Assembly: GCA_047967505.1 (NCBI GenBank)
Contig: CM106541.1
DNA length: 64,000 nt
Direction: 5' to 3' (one strand)
Source: Dipteris shenzhenensis
Lineage: Eukaryota > Polypodiophyta > Polypodiopsida > Gleicheniales
Numbering within the stretch: the stretch's first letter is position 1; every line of letters starts with the position of its first letter. The position numbers and the translations under genes are program-made. The notes below the pieces were generated by a model, which was not told the DNA's origin, did no database searches, and was given only the letters and a program-made list of their open reading frames with translations. This document shows, one piece after another, positions 11,088 to 21,900 of this stretch.

Positions 11088-12203
11088 TGTTAGCCCCCAA
11101 ATGAGGAATGCAAAGGGGCTTGACACTTGCACAATGTTGGGTGTAGACTGTGCCACATGGGCCCATTTAGGGGGATCAAGAGAGGCTGCCACATGGGCAG
11201 CAATCGTAAATCCTTCTTTTTGTTATTTTGGGGCAGCCAATGAGGCCACCCTGGACAGTATATACGACTGGCAGAGCTGAGCCATATGGGCTGCTGGGCA
11301 GGCCTGCATAGGTCCTGGTACAGTGTGATGGGCAGATGGGCTGCCATACAGCCAGCACAAGGCACCACCCTTGATGGATCATAAAGAAAAGTTTCCCCTG
11401 TATTCATCAGATTGAAATGATGATGGAGTTCGCCCAGACTCATTGTAGATACAATGCAAATATCTCAGACAGTTGTGGTGATTGTAAAATGTACAGTGCA
11501 AGCTGTTAAAATAATGCACTGATGTAAAATATTCTGTTTTGATTTTCCAAACCTGTGCTTTCCTTTAGCTCTTTCCTGCTAGAATTCTCAATACAGGCCA
11601 GAAAATGGGAGCACAGGTCGGCAGACCTGGCTGCTGGTCAATTCAAATACAGACTGGGTCGGCAGACCCTGGTCTCATTTTTTGACTGGCCACTCGGGCA
11701 GTCTGAGGGAGCACTTGAGCTCCTATAAAAGGGACCCCTTGGGGGTCCAAAATCACTTCATTCAGGGAACAGTCCCTCATCCATCTGGGGCAGGGGTAGT
11801 CCTTGGTGCATTCCTTCAGCAGGAAGGAGAGCACAAGTCTATAGGAGGGAGCAGCCTGAAGAGCTCAACCTTAGAGCAAGCTACTGAAGCCTGACTGGAA
11901 GCACATGGTATTTCAGAGGAGATCCTCTACAAAGGGTATAGCATACGAGGCTGGTGGTGGTGCCTTACCTCTGCAGAGTTTGCTGCAGGTGTTCGTACAC
12001 TTTTGGAGCTCCTTTTTTTGCAATTGTTTTCTATCTTCTTGTGTGTGCACATGTCTTGAAGTGAGATACATTGGGTCTTGTATCATGGCATATCTTCCAC
12101 ACTAGATGTCTTGGGTTCTTAGTTGGTAATTGTAAGGACATTGGTTTATCTACATGCTATTTTAGCTTTGCTATGCTATAGACAAGTGTAGATTTGTTTT
12201 CCA
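11088..12203 (+). mobile_element. LTR (about 1.1 kb) of an LTR retrotransposon
   Basis: The sequence starts TGTTAGCCCCCAAATGAGG and ends CA at 12203, four bases before a primer-binding site. It holds a clear TATA box (TATAAAA, 11724-11730) followed by GGGACCCCTTGG, a likely transcription start area. A related sequence at 39118-40055 starts TGTAAGCCCCCATATGAGG and has a similar GTCGGC-rich stretch before its TATA-like box. No partner LTR was seen in the window, so this is a 5' LTR of a truncated element or a solo LTR with some leader. Confidence 0.7.
11724..11730 (+). promoter_or_regulatory. TATA box in the 11 kb LTR
   Basis: TATAAAA lies within the LTR, preceded by GAGCTCC and followed by GGGACC. 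The position suits a U3/R boundary. Confidence 0.7.
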
Positions 12204-12206
12204 GCA

Positions 12207-12219
12207 AGGTATCAGAGCC
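12207..12219 (+). other. Primer-binding site, initiator tRNA-Met type
   Basis: AGGTATCAGAGCC matches the usual plant TGGTATCAGAGCC except at the first base. It follows the LTR end by three bases. Confidence 0.8.
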
Positions 12220-12520
12220 AAGGAGGTGAACATCCTTGGTGGCAAAGCCAGGTAGCTCACTCCAAAGATCTCTCCATTAAAGAAAGGTGACTTGAATTCA
12301 GGAGGTGTGTTGATCAATGGTCCCTGCAAAGGGTTTTAGGTTTGATGGAATCTTCAAGGAATCTACAAAAGTATCCATGGCGTCTCGTATGCCTATTCCC
12401 AATTTTGGAGAAAAGAAATTACTGACGTTTAGAATGATTGAAAATAACATGAAAACAAAAGCGGGGAGCTGAACAGCCCGCTTTTCTTTTAGTTTTGAAA
12501 AAAGAGTTAAATTGGGTATG
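12220..12520 (+). mobile_element. Untranslated leader of the truncated LTR element
   Basis: About 250-300 bp follow the PBS without a gag frame. The sequence then changes to AT-rich repeats. No gag or pol of this element is present. Confidence 0.4.
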
Positions 12521-12525
12521 CATGT

Positions 12526-12641
12526 GCTTTTTAAGTAAGGAATTTAATATTGCAACATTGTAGGAAACAATGCATAAGTGTAAGTGGTTCCTTTAGTTTT
12601 TTATGTTTAAAATAATTCATTCACACACACACACACACACA
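12526..12641 (+). repeat. Dispersed repeat ending in (CA)n; partner at 30184-30308
   Basis: Shared blocks with the reverse complement of 30184-30308 include TGTGCTTTTTAAGTAAGGAA and CATAAGTGTAAGTGG. Both copies end at a microsatellite: (CA)n at 12621-12641 here, (CT)n there. The family is unknown. Confidence 0.75.
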
Positions 12642-12745
12642 GATTTTATTTCTGTTTTTCACTCTCTTTTGTTCTTGATTTTGTTTGTTTATTTTTGTTT
12701 AGTCACCTTTCTTCTTTGTTTCTTGTTATTTTTCCCCATTTTTTA

Positions 12746-12890
12746 ATTGAAGTATTTTAGTAAGCACGAAGTTTGCCCAAGATGTAGAATTTTGGATTTT
12801 AGAACCAAAAAAAAAATCCTGAATATGTATGATTTTAGTAAGCACTAGGTTTGCCCAAGATGTAGAATTTCGGACTTTATAACAAGAAGA
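12746..12890 (+). repeat. Two tandem short-form copies of the TTTGCCCAAG repeat
   Basis: Copies near 12750-12800 and 12828-12882 each read TTTTAGTAAGCAC, then GTTTGCCCAAG, then ATGTAGAATTT. They match the two ends of the longer sequence at 27850-28072 (reverse strand) but lack its central 150 bp or so. Confidence 0.75.
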
Positions 12891-12959
12891 AACTGAATTC
12901 GTACGATTGGATATAAAAGAATGGAATCTGTCCAAGCCTCAATTGCTAGAAGAGCTGGA

Positions 12960-13975
12960 TCTACAGTTGTCCCAATAACCATTGATCATGCCTCAGCATT
13001 TCTGAGCACCCAGCTTTGACCTCATCTGGATTTGCCTTCATCACTATCTTGCTCATCGTGTCCTTAAGGTCCTCGGGCTTGATCTCAACATCCGTAGATA
13101 AAAGAATTCATATCTAAGATTGTGCATACTTTTTTCATTACTTTTCTTGGATTATATCCCTTGTGTATTAGCAAAGTGATCAAATTACAACATGAAGTGA
13201 TAAAAGATTCCTTAGCTGTACAAATGCAAGAAAATCTACAGAATTGGAAAGAAATGACTCCATATTTTGCCAAATCAAAAACGTTTTGAGTCATGTGAGG
13301 TATTTTTATAATGTGTAAACCACTATATTCAGGTTGTTGACATTTATCAAATATATCAACCTCTAATCAACCTCTAATCCTATGGCAGATTGAGAGAGTC
13401 TAAGATCTAAGAAAACACAAGAATCCTTCTTGAAGTGCAGTTAAGTTCACAAGAGTCACGTTCCTTCTCCAAAAGCACAAGTGCATAAGTCTTGAAAGTC
13501 AGGAATATTTGATACAAACAAATCATCTATTCAACGCCTAACTGAACTAAGCTTATGTAATATAAAAGCGTAAGTATTTATAAAGATAAGACTTGCATAA
13601 ACTCAAATTCATAAGTGAAGAGATAAAAGTTTGCTAAAAACACAGCACAATGTTGAAACACAGAATTGTTGTCACATGCACCCTTGGACTTTACATTGTG
13701 ATACGCTGGCTGCATCATCAAGTGTTTAGCAAATCCCTAAGTAGGTGATTTGTCGTATGCCGTGCCCCAATGCGAGCCCTTGTCAGGGGACATGTCAGGC
13801 ACAAGCTATGTAGGTCAACTTCCAGCCTTACGATCACTCACATGTAACTTGTACCCACTGGAGAACTAGTTAGAATAGTTAGGTTCAGCCTAGGTCAGTA
13901 GATAGAGGCAACCTTAAAGGCCAGCTCTAGGCAGGCCACAAGGGCTAGCTTTGGGACTAACTACCCTAGCAATCA
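12960..13975. other. No recognised gene
   Basis: AT-rich sequence with a small direct duplication (AATCAACCTCT) near 13365. No coding motif was seen. Confidence 0.4.
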
Positions 13976-13979
13976 ACAA

Positions 13980-14470
13980 AGGCTGCCCGGTCAAAAAGGC
14001 TGCTTGGTCAAAGTCAAAATTACATTTGTAAGACTAGAATATGTCCAATCATATAAATTTGGATTTTTTGTTGTTCTAAAGACCAAAAATCTACACAAAA
14101 CATAAAAGAGAAAATGGAAGAGAAGAAAAAAGAGGAAAACAAAACATTTTATGAAAAACAAAAGGAAGACATACTTAGCAAGCAAAGCAACACTTATGTC
14201 GTCATCAGTGCCCAAGCATAAGCAGGTATACTGGGTTCTAAAGACCCGCGGAGTCTCTTGGGCAAAAGTTGTCTAGTCAAAGGCTGACAGATCAAAGGCT
14301 AATTGTTCAAAAGTTGTCTAGTCAAAGGCTGACCAATCAGCCTTTGACTGGTCAGCTTTTGAACAATTAGCCTTTAAGTTGTCTAGTCAAAGGCTGACAG
14401 ATCAAAGGCTAATTGTTCAAAAGCTGACCAGTCAAAAGCTGATTGGTCAGCCTGACCAGCCATATATAAA
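13980..14470 (+). promoter_or_regulatory. TTGAC-rich promoter-like block with hairpin and TATA box
   Basis: About eight TTGAC/GTCAA cores lie in two blocks (13990-14030 and 14275-14450) upstream of TATATAAA at 14463-14470. TTGAC is the W-box core of WRKY factors. A strong inverted repeat at 14294-14375 has arms of about 38 bp built from AAGGCTAATTGTTCAAAAG. The sequence after the TATA box (GGGCTCCTTGGGCCC) resembles the start area of the 11 kb LTR. It may be the promoter of the LINE that follows or a remnant LTR. Confidence 0.5.
14055..14273 (-). repeat. Long-form TTTGCCCAAG repeat, copy 1
   Basis: This aligns over about 210 bp with 27850-28068 (shared ATGTCGTCATCAGTGCCCA and TTTTTTGTTGTTCTAAA). 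On the minus strand both hold a short frame with GTDDDIS followed by a T-rich stretch. It sits inside the TTGAC-rich block, so it inserted there. Confidence 0.8.
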
Positions 14471-14758
14471 GGGCTCCTTGGGCCCTTTTTCAGGCATTCA
14501 GTTCTGACAGCCTCTTCTCAGTTCCAGCCCCCCTCTGCAACCCCTGAAGAGCCTCAGCATCTACCCCTCCTTGGTCACGATTGGAGGCAGCAGACTCCCG
14601 TAACAAACAGTAGGGATTGGACAGCATATGGTCAAGCTTTGAGCAGTCTGTTTCAGCAGCTTTTCCTTTCAGTTTTACAGCTCTTCCTCAGCTCACCTTT
14701 TCAGCTCTCATCTCTCAACTTTCACCCAATTCATCTCACACTCACGCTCATGCTCATG

Positions 14759-14880
14759 CTCCCTCGCCCCTCGCTCCCCGCTAACCCCTCAACCACCCCT
14801 CGCTCCCCGCTACCCCCACTCAGCCCCTCGCTCCCCTCAGCCACCCCTCGCTCCCCGTTACCCCCTCACTCAGCCACCTC
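14759..14880 (+). repeat. C-rich minisatellite, CCCCTCGCTCCCCGCTA units
   Basis: About five imperfect units lie upstream of the LINE ORF1, probably in its 5' untranslated region. Strand asymmetry is strong (C-rich plus strand). Confidence 0.7.
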
Positions 14881-15126
14881 CCTCCCTCCTTTTCCACTCA
14901 TCCACCGCCCCCCCCCCTTCTCTGCTTCCCTCACCACCTTTCAAAAAAAAAAAAAAAGAAACAGAACCACCTTTAAAATTTAAAAAAAATCCTCGCCATC
15001 TTAGCCTCTCCTCCTCCTCCACCTCTTGGCTGCCTCTCCACTTCAGGCTTCCGCCCTACCTCTCCACCACCTCGCACTGGACGTGCCTCCCATTATGGGG
15101 GGGGGAACCGGTGCTCCCGCTCCCGG

Positions 15127-16510
15127 GTGAACACTAACACTAAGATCTGCACTCGCACCCCAAGAGAAATGGGGGACAAAGCCAAGCAAAATGAAAATAA
15201 CAATAACAGCAAAAAAAAGCAAACGACACAACTGAATTTGGAGGATGTGAACACACGTTACAACCGAAGTGGACTCGGGGTAGACAGCAAGGCAAAGGTA
15301 GGACCTGCCTCAGCTTCTTCAGCCTCTATCTCTACCTTAACTCCCGCTACAGTGTCAGTATCGTTTTCAGCTCCAACCTCAACTCCCTCTATCTCTGTCT
15401 CTACTTCGACTTCAGTCCCCACTTCAGGCCCATCTCTAGTTCCAGTCTCAGCCCCATCTACATCTACGATCAGTCACATACTCATGCCCATGGCGCCGGC
15501 TGTTGTTCCCTTTCCCTCTTCTCCTATTACAGCTCTCGCACAGCTTATGACCCCTACTTCGGAGGTGTCATACACTGTGCCGCATTACGCTTCACTCTCC
15601 CCTCTCCCTCTCAATCAGCCCACCCTCCCACACCCCGTTGGGACTGCCTCATCCATTCCACTGTCATCTCCGTTCCTCACTCAGCCACCATCCAGTTTCC
15701 GGACTCAATCCCACTCTTTCATGCCACTGTCACCACAGTTTCAGCATGGACATGGGTGGACTCATACACCAGAGGCCCGTGAGACCCTACTCACAGAGAT
15801 ACATAGTTTTCGTGAGCGTGAGATGGAGCTCGCTCGCTTCGCACGGGAGCAGGTCCGCTTTAATCAGGAGCAGAGCCGCATCATACACGAGCAAGCTAGG
15901 GCCATTCGGGAGCAGGCGGGTCTTATTCAGGGACTTAGACAGGATATCATGTAGCTCCGACAGGTTACAGCCATACACACTGCCCCAAGGAGTACCCCGG
16001 TGGTCGAGGCACAGACTACGAGCATGCAATCTCCTATTGAGGAGACTTATGATGGGTTGACATGGCCAAACGGGAACCCGCAAGGGTCACCGTTTCGGCT
16101 ACCCTCATGGAGCAGCAGCAGAGAGCCAGCAAGGCTTCAACATCAGAGTACGTGGGATCCCACGCACTGAGGCTACACCGATGGTAGATGCGACTGCGTT
16201 CGTGCCCGCTACCTGGGTGTGGCTGAGCACAGGATAGAGAGGGCATGGCGGGTGGGGAGAGATCCCAACCGAAAGCAACCCCTAATCATACGATTTCATG
16301 ACACTCAGGCATGACTTTCAACTCTACGATGCAAGTCAGTCCTTCGAGATCAGCCAGCGATCTCTATGGATGAGGACCTCACACCTCTACAGATTGAGGA
16401 GAGGCGCTCTTTGCTACAGCAGCAATCAGGCCCAAAAGGAGGGGAAGTGGGCAGTGGTACGAGAGGGACGACTTCTTACAGGCCCCTGTAGGACACCTGC
16501 CCCCTTCCCT
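15127..16510 (+). pseudogene. LINE ORF1: Ser/Thr/Pro-rich, coiled coil, L1-ORF1p-like domain
   Basis: An RNA-binding chaperone-type ORF1. Residues about 55-205 of the 275-codon frame are Ser/Thr/Pro-rich. Residues about 215-275 form a charged helical repeat (REQVRFNQEQSRIIHEQARA). A TAG at 15952-15954 interrupts it, and the same frame reads on. After a frameshift near 16190 comes RIERAWRVGRDPNRK, LIIRFHD and DEDLTPLQIEERR, which resemble the C-terminal domain of L1 ORF1p (hrvGR, PiivrF, eDLtp). Further stops occur near 16313 and 16480. Confidence 0.7.
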
Positions 16511-16549
16511 ACATAGGGAAGCGGGGTCTATGAGACTCAGATATCCAAG

Positions 16550-16729
16550 ACCCTGTCCTGCACCATTTGGAACTGTAATGGTACCTTATGGTCAGAACCA
16601 GGGAACTTCTCGGAATCCTATACAGGCCATGACATAGTCTTCTATACAGAGACACATCAAAGTCCAAAGCGCCCTCTTCCAATAGTCAGTGGATATACAT
16701 GGGAGTCTGCCTACAGAGATGAGACGAGG
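16550..16729 (+). pseudogene. LINE ORF2 endonuclease, N-terminal part (before the insert)
   Basis: The frame starts TLSCTIWNCNG and includes DIVFYTETH, the Asn and Glu motifs at the start of APE-type endonucleases. It ends at the codons YRDETR, where the LTR element is inserted. Confidence 0.8.
16725..16729 (+). repeat. Target-site duplication CGAGG, left copy
   Basis: It is identical to 23031-23035 on the other side of the LTR element. Confidence 0.95.
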
Positions 16730-17196
16730 TGTTACGCTCTAGCCGAGGTAGCATGACCTCGGAAGAATCAGTCGACATTTCCCTTATAAGATCTATCTCT
16801 GTAAAATATATGTTTGCGCTTCATGTAAATGATCGGGAGGGATTTAATGTCAAGGTCCTAGGTGAGGGCTGATAGCACCAGACTAGATAGATCTGAGACC
16901 AAGGGCCTAGTGCAAAGATTGTGCCTAGGGGCAAGGAATTAAATGCATCCCAAGAGAGGGGTAAAATGTTGCATTAGGAAGGCCCTATATGGATGACATG
17001 TGGCATCTAGATCTATCTAGGGATTTGGGGTTTGCCAAGGCTAGTGAGAGAAGGGAAGGATGTGATTTTACGTGATTTCGAATGCAGATCTCTCTCTCTC
17101 GCTTGAAAGTCTTGGTAGAATAGGCTGGGGGGAAAATTAGGGTGCTACTCCCGTGATACGTCAGAACAGGCTAGTATAGACACAAGGAGGGTGACA
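16730..17196 (+). repeat. 5' LTR, 467 bp
   Basis: It starts TGTTACGCTCTAGCCGAGG and ends GGAGGGTGACA. No canonical TATAAA was seen. TAAAATATA at about 16802-16810 is a possible TATA element. Confidence 0.95.
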
Positions 17197-17198
17197 GT

Positions 17199-17210
17199 TG
17201 GTATCAGAGC
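17199..17210 (+). other. Primer-binding site, initiator tRNA-Met
   Basis: TGGTATCAGAGC begins two bases after the 5' LTR and is a perfect match to the usual plant site. Confidence 0.95.
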
Positions 17211-17876
17211 GCAAGGCTTGGAAAGAAGAGAATGGACGAACGCTGGTTTACGTAGCTGTCGCAGAGCGTGAGAAAAAAAAAGAATCGACGTTAGTCAGCG
17301 GAAAGTCCGAGGGGAGACACCGATTGGATGCAGTGGCCCATGAGCGGCGAAAATGATAGAGCTGGCGTGAGGCGAACAGAGTTCAGTGTTGCAAGTGATT
17401 CGACTGCTGGTTGTGTTCAGTGATCGTTGGTAGAAGTCAGAGTACAGATGACTGGTGAGAGCTGAGAGCAGGCCGTACGTGCAAGCTGCGGGATTTGAAT
17501 TCCAGGAAGCACTTTATCTATTTTCCCTTCTGGTTTTTGTTATTCCTGTTTTGTCGGAAGCAGTTAGACTTTTGTGGTTGTAGCAGAGGTCGCAGTTTAT
17601 GATGCTATAGCAAGAACAAATTATGCTTGAGCAGATGCCTGTGTGCTTCAGTTAGAATTAGACTGCAGGAATTTCCCTAGTATAGGGAAAAGCGCCATCT
17701 GTGATATATGCCTGTATTAAATGCTTGATCAGTGTGAATGTGGGATTGCAGGAATTCCCTAGTATAGGGAATTGTGTTCAGAGTGTCAGTACCCTGAATT
17801 GTGTCAGTTTGTGATTATAGTGTTCTAGGGGTGTTTTTTTTTTTAAAGGCCCAAAACAAAACACCTACTGAACTAA

Positions 17877-18990
17877 ATGGAAGCAGAAGAAGGGGCTTCC
17901 CGGAGGGACCCTGGTGAATCAGGAGTCCGGCCGACCCAGCAGGGATCGCGCCCAGTAGCTCACACTTTATCTGGCAGGATTGCATTGCTGGAGGATGCCT
18001 TGCAACAGCTGTTAGCGCAGCAATTACAAGCCAACGTAGGGCAATCTGAACTTAGGAGAGCGTTACAGAGTATGTCTGCCAGGAAAGGCTCCGATGGAAC
18101 TGGAGTCTAGTGTCCATACGGTCGAGCCTAGGAAGGCTAAAGTGCCAAATATTGCCAATTACAGACCGGAAAAGTATTCTGGTCGGATGAACGACCGTAG
18201 CTCCGATGTCATTGAGACCTGGTTACACAAATGGGACGAGGCGTTCGCCATTTGTGAGATCAGAAATGACATCAAAAAGATCCGCGAGGCCACCCATATG
18301 TTTAGTGAGGCTGCGGATCGGTGGTGGATTAAACAACAAAAAGATAGCATAGCATCCACTACCTGGGAGGGGTTTAAAAGAGAGTTCAGGAAACACTTCT
18401 TACCTCCTGACAAGCATCCCGAGCTTGGGATCAATATAGGAACCTTCGTCAGAGAAATTTATCAGTGGCAGAATACACTGATAAGTTTCGAGAGAGTGTA
18501 ATGAAGGTTGACGAACCCCTGCCTCAATCAATCCAAGTGAAAGATTTCATATTTGGATTGAATGATCGAATAAAAATGGAAGTTCGGGCTAAGTACGCGA
18601 ACACGCTAGATGATGCAATAGCTATAGCCCTGAACTACGAGGATGCCAAGGGCAGCAAGCCAAGTGGGTTTGCACAGGTCGGAACCCAGTATGGGTATCC
18701 GAAGAAATCTGGGTTTAAGAAGAAGTGGGCTAGTAGAGGGAGTGGTTCGCAGCCGAGTGGTCAAGCCAAGCAGGCGAGACCGGCTGAAACTCCTAAACCA
18801 AGTACCACCATTGGAGTGAAGAGGAAAGTAACCCCAATGGCAGCTCGGGCTTGGTCTAAGTCTCCCTTAAACCCAGAACAAAGGGAAAAAGCGAGGAGAG
18901 AAGGCTTATGCTTTGGTTGCCTTCAACCTCATCAGTGGAGAGATTGTCCACGTAATAAAGATCGTCGGATGGCTGAGATGGTGATCTCAG
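17877..18990 (+). pseudogene. gag of the Ty3/gypsy element
   Basis: The start at 17877 follows a 680 bp leader. The first frame (to 18110) has a helical LEDALQQLLAQQLQ segment. The second frame (18094-18501) carries the retrotransposon gag core: WLHKWDEAFAICEIRND, AADRWWIKQQ and FKREFRKHFLPP. The third frame resumes near 18456 with EYTDKFRES, a typical gag motif. Two compensating frame changes (near 18100 and 18455) therefore break it. A zinc knuckle near 18909, [13 protein letters not shown], has spacing C-x2-C-x3-H-x4-C, one residue shorter than usual. Gag would form the particle that packages the RNA. Confidence 0.85.
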
Positions 18991-18999
18991 AGTGCGACG

Positions 19000-21900
19000 T
19001 GGAGATGCAGGGAAGTCCCAGAGCGGAAGAGATGCAGATTCAGCTAGCGGGATCTTCTCAGAGGTTAGTACCTTGTTTGTTCTGTGTGTCTGTTACTAAG
19101 TTAGTGACGAGTGCACCTGATAACATCCTATCTAAGCCCGCAGCAACGGGGTATACAGCCTTCAATGATACGGAGTTAATCAAAATGAAAGGGCAAGTGG
19201 CCAATCATGATGTCATTGTGTTGTTTGACTCAGCGTCAACTCACAATGTGATTAACTCCAAGCTCGTGAAGAGGCTGAAATTAAAGACAAGTCCATCTGA
19301 CTATGCGTACACAGTCAGGATGGCCGATGGAAGTTCAACTGAAGTATGGGACCAAAGGGTTACCCAGGTAGAGCTTCGGATTCAGGACTATGCTGAGAAG
19401 CTTGATTTTGAAATAACCAAGCTTGCTCATGCGGATATAGCCCTGGGAATGGCGTGGCATTCTACGAAGAATCCAGCCATTGATTGGAAAAAGCACGTGT
19501 ATCAATTCAAGATGAATGATGTGCTTTATGTCTTGCGAGGTGAAAGAGATATACCTCAGGGACCGTTGGTTTCCGTGATGGAAATCAGAAAGGCTCAAGT
19601 AGAGTTTTTGTACCTTTGCACCGCATCGGTAGAGTCGGTGAATGATTCTTCGACTAGCACTGATGTTACGCAAAGTGGTGAGATGGCCAAGCTGGCTAAT
19701 CTTATAACAGAGGAGTTCTCTGAATGTTTCAGGGATGAACTACCTTATGGGTTACCTCCAGAGCGAAAAGTTCAGCATAAGATTGAACTGATCCCGGGGG
19801 CAGAACCTGTAAATAGACCTCCCTATAGAATGAGTTTTACTGAAGAAGCGGAGGTGCGTAGGCAACTGGAAGAATACCTCAAGTTGGGGCAGATTCAACC
19901 AAGTTTCTCGCCTTTTGCTTCACCAGTGATATTAAAGAGGAAAAAGGATGATACGTTTCACCTCTGTATAGATTACAGAGCATTAAATAATATCACTGCT
20001 AAGCACAGGTATCCGATGGCTCGGATTGATGATTTGCTAGATGCATTACATGGAGCCGTGATTTTCAGCAAGATAGATCTTAAGTGCGGCTATCATCAGA
20101 TCCGGATTAGAGCCGAGGATGTGCATAAAACCGCTTTTAGAAGCAGGTTTGGTCATTATGAGTTTTTGGTAATGCCCTTCGGACTTACCAATGCTCCAGC
20201 GACCTTCCTCATGCTTATGAACGATTTACTACGTCCGTATATCGGAAAGTTCGTAGTACATTTCATTGACGATATCTTGATATTCAGTAAAAGTGTTACT
20301 GAGCATTCTGAACACTTAAGGATAGTGTTCAGTACTTTGAGGAAAGCCAGTCTTTACGTGAATAAATATACTGTGTATGGTTAGGCTTGAATATTTGGGG
20401 TTCATAATTACTCCACAGGGGGTAGAAATGGATCCGAAGAAAGTGGCTGCGATACGAACTTGGCCAATCCCTCAGAGTCTGACCGCGTTGCGATCATTCT
20501 TGGGATTTGTCCAGTTTTATAGAAGGCATATCAAAGGATATTCCGAAATAGTATCGCCGTTGACTGATCTGACCTCAGATAAAGTACCTTTTATTTGGGG
20601 ACAGAATCAACAAGAAAGTTTTAACACCATAAAACAAGCTGTGGTCTCAGGACCGGTGTTAAAAATAGTTGATCCCCAGAAACCGTTGTTCCTAGAAACC
20701 GATGCGAGTGGCATTGCGGTAGGAGCAGTTCTCCTTCAAGAGGGAAGGCCAGTAGCCTTCGAAAGCAAGAAGCTTTCTCCCTCTCAAAGGAATTGGCCAA
20801 CTCATGAATTGGAGTTGTATGCTGTTATCCATGCTTTGAAAACATGGAGGCATTATCTGTATGGTTCAGAGTTTTATGTGGATGTGGATCATGATACTCT
20901 GAAACATTTCTGTAAACAGCCTGACTTGAGGGGCCGCCAAGCTAGGTGGGCAGAGCTCATGCAGGAGTTTAATCTAACGATTCGGTACCGAAGAGGAAAA
21001 GACAATAAGGTAGCTGATGCGTTGTCTCGCATTATGCACAACCTGAGTTTCACGGTATTAGAGAGTGCTCTAATGACCGAGATCACAGAAACTCAGAAAG
21101 TGGACGAGTTTGTCCAGAGCTTATGGCCTAAGGCTCATGTGTTAAAACCCGGGGAAAATGAAAAGGATGACCTGGCATCCAGAAAAGGCCAAACTTATGC
21201 AAGATATACCATAAGGGATGGTATGCTAGTTAGAAATGGCAAGGTTGTAGTACCTGGTCAGAATGATCTCAGGCAGAGAGTCATTCGACAATGCCATGAT
21301 AGCCCGTGTGCAGGACATCCAGGCGTCGAGAAGACATATGATCTCGTAAAGCGAGATTTCTTTTGGCCAAAGATGAAAAAGCATATTCATGAATATGTGA
21401 CACGGTGTTTCTCGTGTCAGGTAAGTAAGGCCGAGCGGGTGAAGCCACCCGGACTTTTACAGCCCTTGGAAATACCACTAAGTAAGTGGGAGAGCATTTC
21501 CATGGACTTTATTGTAGGGTTACCTGCAACACAAGGAGGGTATAATTCTATCCTTGTGGTGGTTGATCGTCTAACCAAGATGGCTCACTTCATTCCGACT
21601 AGAGAGTCTATTAGTGCCCCGCAAGTAGCGGATTTGTTTATTAGACATATATTTCGTCTGCATGGATTGCCTAGATCCATAGTGTCAGACAGAGATGTCA
21701 GGTTTACCGGTCACTTTTGGACAGCGGTATTTGAGACACTAAGGACTGAGTTGGGAATGAGTAGTGGGGATCATCCTGAGACGGATGGTCAGACGGAGAG
21801 AGTCAACCAGACTTTAGAGGATATGCTGAGGGCATATGTGTCATTGAGGCAACATACATGGGACAAGTGGTTGCCATTGTTGGAGTTTGCCTACAATGAT

